From positions 310,001 to 374,000 of the forward strand of contig JAJNNY010000010.1 of assembly GCA_022453515.1 (NCBI GenBank): a stretch of DNA of 64,000 bases. The letters are read 5' to 3'. Numbering within the stretch: position 1 is the first letter of the stretch; every line of letters starts with the position of its first letter. The stretch is from Astrocystis sublimbata. Taxonomy: Eukaryota > Ascomycota > Sordariomycetes > Xylariales > Xylariaceae. The notes below the pieces were generated by a model. It searched no databases. It was not told the origin of the DNA and saw only the letters and a list, made by a program, of their open reading frames with translations. Below are positions 58,801-64,000 of the stretch, piece by piece. The translations under genes and the position numbers were made by a program.

Positions 58801-60177
58801 TGGCCTGTCTTTTGCTCACCATCTCTTCTTCACAATGGCTGAGAATATGAGTCGAAAGTCTCACAACTTGACAAGTCGTGAGATGGCGAAAAGACCGCGA
58901 GGACAGCTCCTCCGTAATTCCCAATGTATCTGCTGCATCGGCTTTAAGAGACAAGCTTGCATGCATATCACTGCCATCTTTCCATACCAGGTCGATTTCA
59001 TCCCGTCTCTCACGATGTAGGCAACTGCCACAAATAAGTAAAATCGTTTTTGTTCTGATACTAAGGTGTCGCTGGGCTTTGTGACAGCGTCCAGTAGACG
59101 CCTTATGCCTCTTGTGACTTAGGGGCTCCCTCCAGCACCAGAGAGCTCCAAGAGACTTGGAATATGCAGCTCGGCAATTGTGTCTCGCTACCTCGCCGCT
59201 TGACCGTAGCCGAGCACACAATGTTCGATTTTGGTGCTAATTTTGTAGTACTTCTCCCAGGAAGGTGATATTGCCGTATCGTAGCGCATTATCTGTATAG
59301 ACTCAATTCATAAACAAGACCTAGGTAACTTGTGTGCAGGCTATAGCGCGTAGCCATAATCTAATGCTATTTGGTGTGACTTGAGTGAGTCGACAGAGGA
59401 AGCATGCAACCGGTGATGTTGATGACGCCAGTGTAAATTCAATAGAAAGATGGAGTGCGTAACCAGGGTAGTTTATTGCGAAAAAGATCATACGGAAGGG
59501 TAATGTTTTCAAGAGGTTTGAAGAAATGATGATTTATCAGGACCATGGCGAGTTCAGTCTTTACCTGGAGGTGCGTACAGCAGCATCCTATGGGCAGTTA
59601 GTAGTACCTGAGGTGCTGAGGTGCCTTGATACTGGGGCAACTTAGGCGGCGAGGTAGGTACCGGCCTTAGGTAGGTTGATGGACCTAAGGCGCTAAAAAG
59701 AAGCGCTAAAAAGTCCCGCTACGGGTTTGACGCGTCCTGGAATAGGTAAGAAGTACCTTAAGGTACACCTAAGGTAGGTCCGCAGTACGGAATTGAACGC
59801 GACTGCCCTTTGGAATAAAGCACTCTATATTAATCCTCAATGGAATAACTCGTCTCTACCTACTGCTCATCTGACCATGAAGAGCCTATCTAAAGGCTGT
59901 CTATCGAATATAGAAAGAAATGTTTCGCGAGAGATTAAAGGACCTTCCCCTAAACCAGACAACCTTGAAGGTGGTACCTTATCATTATCGGATGCCGTAA
60001 GCACGATTGCGCCCAATTGACCAATCAGATGTCATAAAGCTCGAGTACTAGCTCCGATGCTCCCGTCTGACAACATTCAACATTCAACATTGCAAGGCTC
60101 ACGACAGCCTCCCGTCTTTCTTCTCGTTTCGTTGATTCAGAAGCTGCATCGTCAGTGGCTCCGTGATAGCATCAGCC
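52879..60177. other. gene desert, 7.3 kb
   Basis: No supported gene. Features: CACGCC tandem units (about 53457-53478), GGTGGAGGTTGAGG-type purine repeats near 54588-54620, a palindrome TACCTTAAGGTA at 59754-59765, and two copies of GCGCTAAAAAG at 59690-59700 and 59703-59713. The minus frame at 57169-57474 looks locally coding but has no start or domain. The last kilobase should hold the ABC transporter promoter. Confidence 0.45.
59690..59713 (+). repeat. tandem 11-bp repeat GCGCTAAAAAG
   Basis: Two exact copies separated by AA, about 470 bp before the ABC transporter start. Confidence 0.85.
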
Positions 60178-63100
60178 ATGGCGAACGTCGAGTTCGGCTT
60201 GTCGATAGGCTTCTACGCCTATCCGTGTGGCCTGATTGCCACCTTGTTCCTCTCCCAGCTGGTTCGGTACAGATACAAATATGCCGGCAGCGCGCCTCAG
60301 ATTGAAGGCCTCGAGAAGACTCAGCGGTTCTACGCGAAATGCGTCTGGCTGCTGCAGCTTGCCTTGACGCCACTCCTTCTGGCCAGTGTCATCCTCGCCT
60401 CGTACCATGCCGTTTCCATTGGGGATGATCCCACGCAGTTTCCGTACAACGCTTACTTGGTAGGCATAGAGCACTCATCGAATAACCAGGATACAGCTAA
60501 CCGGCTATCTATATAGGCATCTTATATCGCCGTCTTGCTTTATTTCTTAGCTGGCCTTCTGCCTGATCCCGACGGACCATGGACCCCATCGGTTCCTCAT
60601 GCATACGCCTGGGGAGTCGGTCTATTGGTCGAGGTCGTCATTGCAGCTGTGTTCCTGTTTCAGCACCAGATCATCGATGCACCGTTAGAGATGCTCAACA
60701 GCTTATTCGGTCTTGGCGTTGCCCGTATTGTCCTCTTTCTGATCATGGTCTCTCTTGTCGTTCACAGAGAGTCTAAGCTCAGAAGAGCCGAGGCAGGATC
60801 GACATCTGAACGGCGGCCACTCTTGGAAAATGGCGATGGTCCTGCAAACGGTTACGGGGGAACTGTCGTAGCAGCGAAACAGAACGCCACCAAGACTCGT
60901 GACCCGTCAAAGTCCAACTGGTTCGATTATCTCGCTGGTACCAGGGTGCTCTTCCCCTATCTTTGGTAAGTTTCAACCGAAAATGATGATCATATGAGGA
61001 ATATCTGTTCGTGTTATGTCTAACGCGACGCAAGGCCTTCGAACGCACCGCTTCACCAGGCAACTGTCCTTCTTTGCGTCATCTTGTTGATCACACAACG
61101 TGTCGGTAAGTTGCCCAGTATTGAGCTCGGGAATGCGCACGAAGTGCCCATTCCCTATGCTCAGGTCCATTCACTCGGTCGCATCGCTCCCTCCCCCGAT
61201 GCCCCTACTATCTCGCAGCTCATAGGCGGATCGAGCAATACAACTCGAACGTGACTGTTGCTGACTGTTACTGCAAGTCAATATTCTGGTTCCCTTACAA
61301 CTTGGTACACTTGTCGATGCTCTTGGATATGGCAAGATTCCTTATAAAGAAGTGATCCTGTATGTCGTGTACAGAGGCCTTCAAGGCCAGCAAGGCATCC
61401 TCGGATCAGCTCGTTCTGTACTATGGATCCCGGTCTCACAGAACTTATTCCGAAGATTAACGTGCGCGGCTTTCGAACACGTCCTTGGATTGTCTATGGA
61501 CTTCCACCTTAGCAAGCGAATCGGCGAAGTCACAAGTGCACTGAGCCGGGGCAGCGCCATCAACACCTTTCTGGAAAACTTTCTGTTCCAGGTATTTCCT
61601 ATGCTCTTCGACATCTTCGTGGCATCGGTCGTGTTCTTTTTCAAATATGATGCGTTCTACACCCTCATCGTTTTGGTCATTATGTGGTCGTATATCTTCA
61701 TGACCATTTACATGGCCAAGTACAGAGGTAAACAGAGGAGAGACATGGCCACAAAAGCCAGAGACATGGAGGCTGCAAAGTAAGTGAGAAACCTTCTGTT
61801 TAGTTCCGTGTTATTGACCATGAGCTAGGACCGATGCGATCATGGCCTATGAAACTGTCCAGCACAACTGCGCCGTGCCCGCGGAGACGGAAAAGTACAA
61901 GGGGCATGTTGTAACTTACCAGAAGGCTGAGCGCCTCGTGCAGCTATCGCTGAACCTGCTTAATCTGACACAGAGCTCTGTTTTTACTGTCGGTGTGGCG
62001 TTGATCGTCGTCGTGTCCGCTTACAAGATTGCCAACGGCCAGCAAAGGGTCTCTGACTTTGTTAGTCTAATCACCTATTTCGCTCAGTTGCAGGCCCCCC
62101 TCAACTTCTTCGGAACATTCTATACGATGCTCCAGAACAACCTTATTGAAGCAGAGCGTATGCTGGAGCTGGTAAGTTGTATCAAACCCTCAAAATAGCT
62201 ACCATGAGCCTGACATCGTACAGTTCAACGAGACTTCTGGCGTTGTTGAGAAGCCAGATGCAAAGGACCTGCCTTCAGCTCGAGGCGAAATCAAGTTTAA
62301 TAACGTCGCATTCTCTTATCAAGGAAAAGAGCCTGTCCTGCACGGGATTAGCTTCACAGTTCCGCCAGGAACCAAAACAGCCCTCGTAGGCGAATCGGGA
62401 AGCGGCAAATCTACATGCCTTAAGCTCTTGTTCCGATTCTATGATGTGGCTGATGGGTCTGTGACGGTCGACGGCCACGATGTGCGTGATTTGAAAATCG
62501 ATGGGCTGCGCAAACACATTGGTGTAGTGCCGCAAGACACTGTCTTGTTCAACGCTACGATTATGTACAACTTACTATACGCCGACTCCAAGGCGACCGA
62601 GGCGGATGTTTATGAGGCCTGCAAGGCTGCAAATATCCACGAGCGCATCATGGCTTTTCCGGATCAATACAATACTAAAGTGGGCGAGAGAGGATTGAAG
62701 CTATCCGGTGGCGAACGCCAACGTGTAAATCGCCATTGTCGATCACCTTTAAGTTACATTTCGCTAATAACTGACCATAGATTGCTATTGCGCGTGCCAT
62801 TCTCAAGAATGCACGCATGCTGTTGCTGGATGAAGCCACCGCATCCCTTGTAAGGAGCCCCCCGTCCTCCCTTTCTCAAGTTCCAGATACATAGGCTCAT
62901 TTTAAGCTCATTGATTCGTCAATGAGCCTAAAAAGCCTGAATAACCTATGCATCGATATATCATAACTAACCTGTGTTTATAGGATTCCCATACCGAAAG
63001 ACAAATCCAAGAGGCCCTAGAACGCGTTACTGCTGGCCGCAGCACAGTCACAATTGCGTATGTATCCAAACCTCAATCAAAACAAGATAACGGAGTGGCA

Positions 63101-63312
63101 TCTTGGATGCTAACACAGTTTCTTCTAGCCATCGTCTTTCTACAATCGTAGACTCCGATCAAATTATCGTCCTTCATAAGGGTAAGATAGTTGAGAGAGG
63201 CACACACAACGAGCTCCTCAAGCTGAAAGGAAGCTACCATGCCATGTGGGAGAAGCAAACAGCAACTGACAAGAAACGATCGGAAAAGGCAGACGAGAGC
63301 CCCGAGGAATAG
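60178..63312 (+). CDS. Hmt1-type vacuolar ABC transporter (ABCB, half-size)
   Basis: Nine exons: 60178-60459, 60517-60965, 61035-61105, 61278-61779, 61829-62171, 62224-62724, 62781-62849, 62984-63057, 63129-63312; product 824 residues (S. pombe Hmt1 is 830). The first 240 residues are an N-terminal membrane extension (TMD0) of about five helices, diagnostic of the heavy-metal-tolerance group; then a six-helix core and one nucleotide domain. All ATPase motifs are intact: Walker A 605-613 (GESGSGKST), signature 709-716 (LSGGERQR), Walker B Asp733-Glu734 ([10 protein letters not shown]), and the H-loop His765 (AHRLST). Hmt1 proteins move phytochelatin or glutathione conjugates of cadmium into the vacuole; the substrate here is by family only. 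The tail is Lys/Glu-rich ([10 protein letters not shown]). Confidence 0.93.
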
Positions 63313-64000
63313 ATGCGTCATGAACCACTCACCTTCAGAGGAGTGGTAGATATGGGTACCTGTATTGGAGTGTGTCAAGAATTAGAGGGACCAAAAGCTT
63401 TGCTTCTAGGTAGATATAAAAAACATAAGTCAGTATTAGCGTTATTGCTAGGATACATTTGAAAAGTCGGTTTTAAAACACTGGTTAATATTTGGAATAT
63501 ATTGATCTGCTGAATTTGTTTTGAAGCTGGTCAAGGCAAAGTACCTAGGTAACAGGTAGTTAGACCTTGATGTGTGAAAATGCCGATTGGAATCGGCGCA
63601 AAAACTATATAAAGAGCTTGCTTGACAGTGTTCATCATCCATAGCTCAATAGTCGTATGGTTGGTTTGGGAATAGCAAATAAATGACATTCGGTTTCAAC
63701 AATAATAACAATAGAAACACTTCTCGGTTATGTTTAAAAAATCACCACACGTCAGACCATGGCCTTTTCTAATCCCAGAAGCTACGTTGACCATCTAAGA
63801 GAAAAGATATGCTGGAATCTACGCATTCACCCGATATTTTTATACGTCACGAACTTAGAGGTTGAGATACCGGGACTTATGTCACGGAGTAACAAAGTCC
63901 TTCATGAAACCACCGCATAGCATATCATACCAGGTACTGTAATTGTCTCCGATCTTCATGGTAAACGACCACATTCGATTCGCGGGACCGAACGCTGAGA
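63313..64000. other. intergenic to window edge
   Basis: A TATATAAAG element is at 63607-63615 but no downstream start is supported before the edge. No gene seen. Confidence 0.45.

Noticed and set aside
58640..59221. Overlapping frames on both strands (126 and 148 codons)
   Set aside because: They are antisense to each other, with no domain or start support on either strand.
63600..63660. TATATAAAG promoter for a gene at the right edge
   Set aside because: No ATG-led frame with a domain follows before the edge.
1..64000. CRISPR arrays, operons, viral or transposon genes
   Set aside because: Not expected in this kind of genome and none seen; no transposase, integrase or reverse transcriptase motif was found.

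Overview
The window is nuclear DNA of a filamentous ascomycete (Pezizomycotina, probably a Sordariomycete; the class is inference). The basis is the gene architecture: intron-split genes with short introns (about 46 to 175 nt) carrying GTRNGT-type donors and, in several cases, CTAAC/CTAAT branch sites; typical fungal families (Zn2Cys6 regulator, OYE, amidase, X325/BIM1-like, GH12, Hmt1-type ABC transporter); and Kozak-type starts. Nothing prokaryotic or viral was seen. I rebuilt 17 confident or fairly confident gene models by joining exons by hand; splice sites are read from sequence and checked only by reading-frame continuity.

Layout. 1-578 (-): glycine-rich secreted/membrane protein, cut by the window edge. 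2570-3879 (+): ANCHR/ZFYVE19-like B-box protein. 4087-5810 (-): acyltransferase-3 membrane protein. 7047-8369 (-): secreted GH12 endoglucanase with an N-terminal threonine-rich triple repeat. 11831-13242 (-): four-helix membrane protein whose frame continues past a single TAG into a proline/serine-rich stretch. 15144-16977 (-): ENTH epsin. 18728-19819 (+): cyclophilin with two start sites. 20236-21456 (-): RNA polymerase III subunit RPC34/RPC6. 22310-24267 (+): Sti1/Hop co-chaperone. 24738-26827 (-): Zn2Cys6 regulator. 27925-29091 (-): old yellow enzyme. 30060-31554 (+): amidase. 32055-32663 (+): GrpB-family protein. 33401-33772 (-): small duplicated disordered protein. 34638-35696 (-): unrecognised protein. 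38300-40144 (+): kinase with an HND catalytic loop. 40655-41454 (-): X325/BIM1-like copper protein. 44911-45367 (+): small secreted Kex2-site protein. 51521-52878 (+): basic-region plus ankyrin (bANK) regulator. 60178-63312 (+): Hmt1-type vacuolar ABC transporter.

The left 41 kb is moderately dense and mixes housekeeping genes (epsin, cyclophilin, Pol III subunit, Sti1) with secreted or accessory genes. The right 23 kb is sparse: three deserts of 3.5, 6.2 and 7.3 kb separate a small secreted protein, a bANK regulator and the ABC transporter. The regulator-OYE-amidase trio at 24.7-31.6 kb could be a small metabolic unit, but this is inference from position only. The items most worth a second look are the in-frame TAG in the membrane protein, the repeat-extended GH12, the HND kinase, the bANK regulator in a gene desert, and the internally duplicated small protein.
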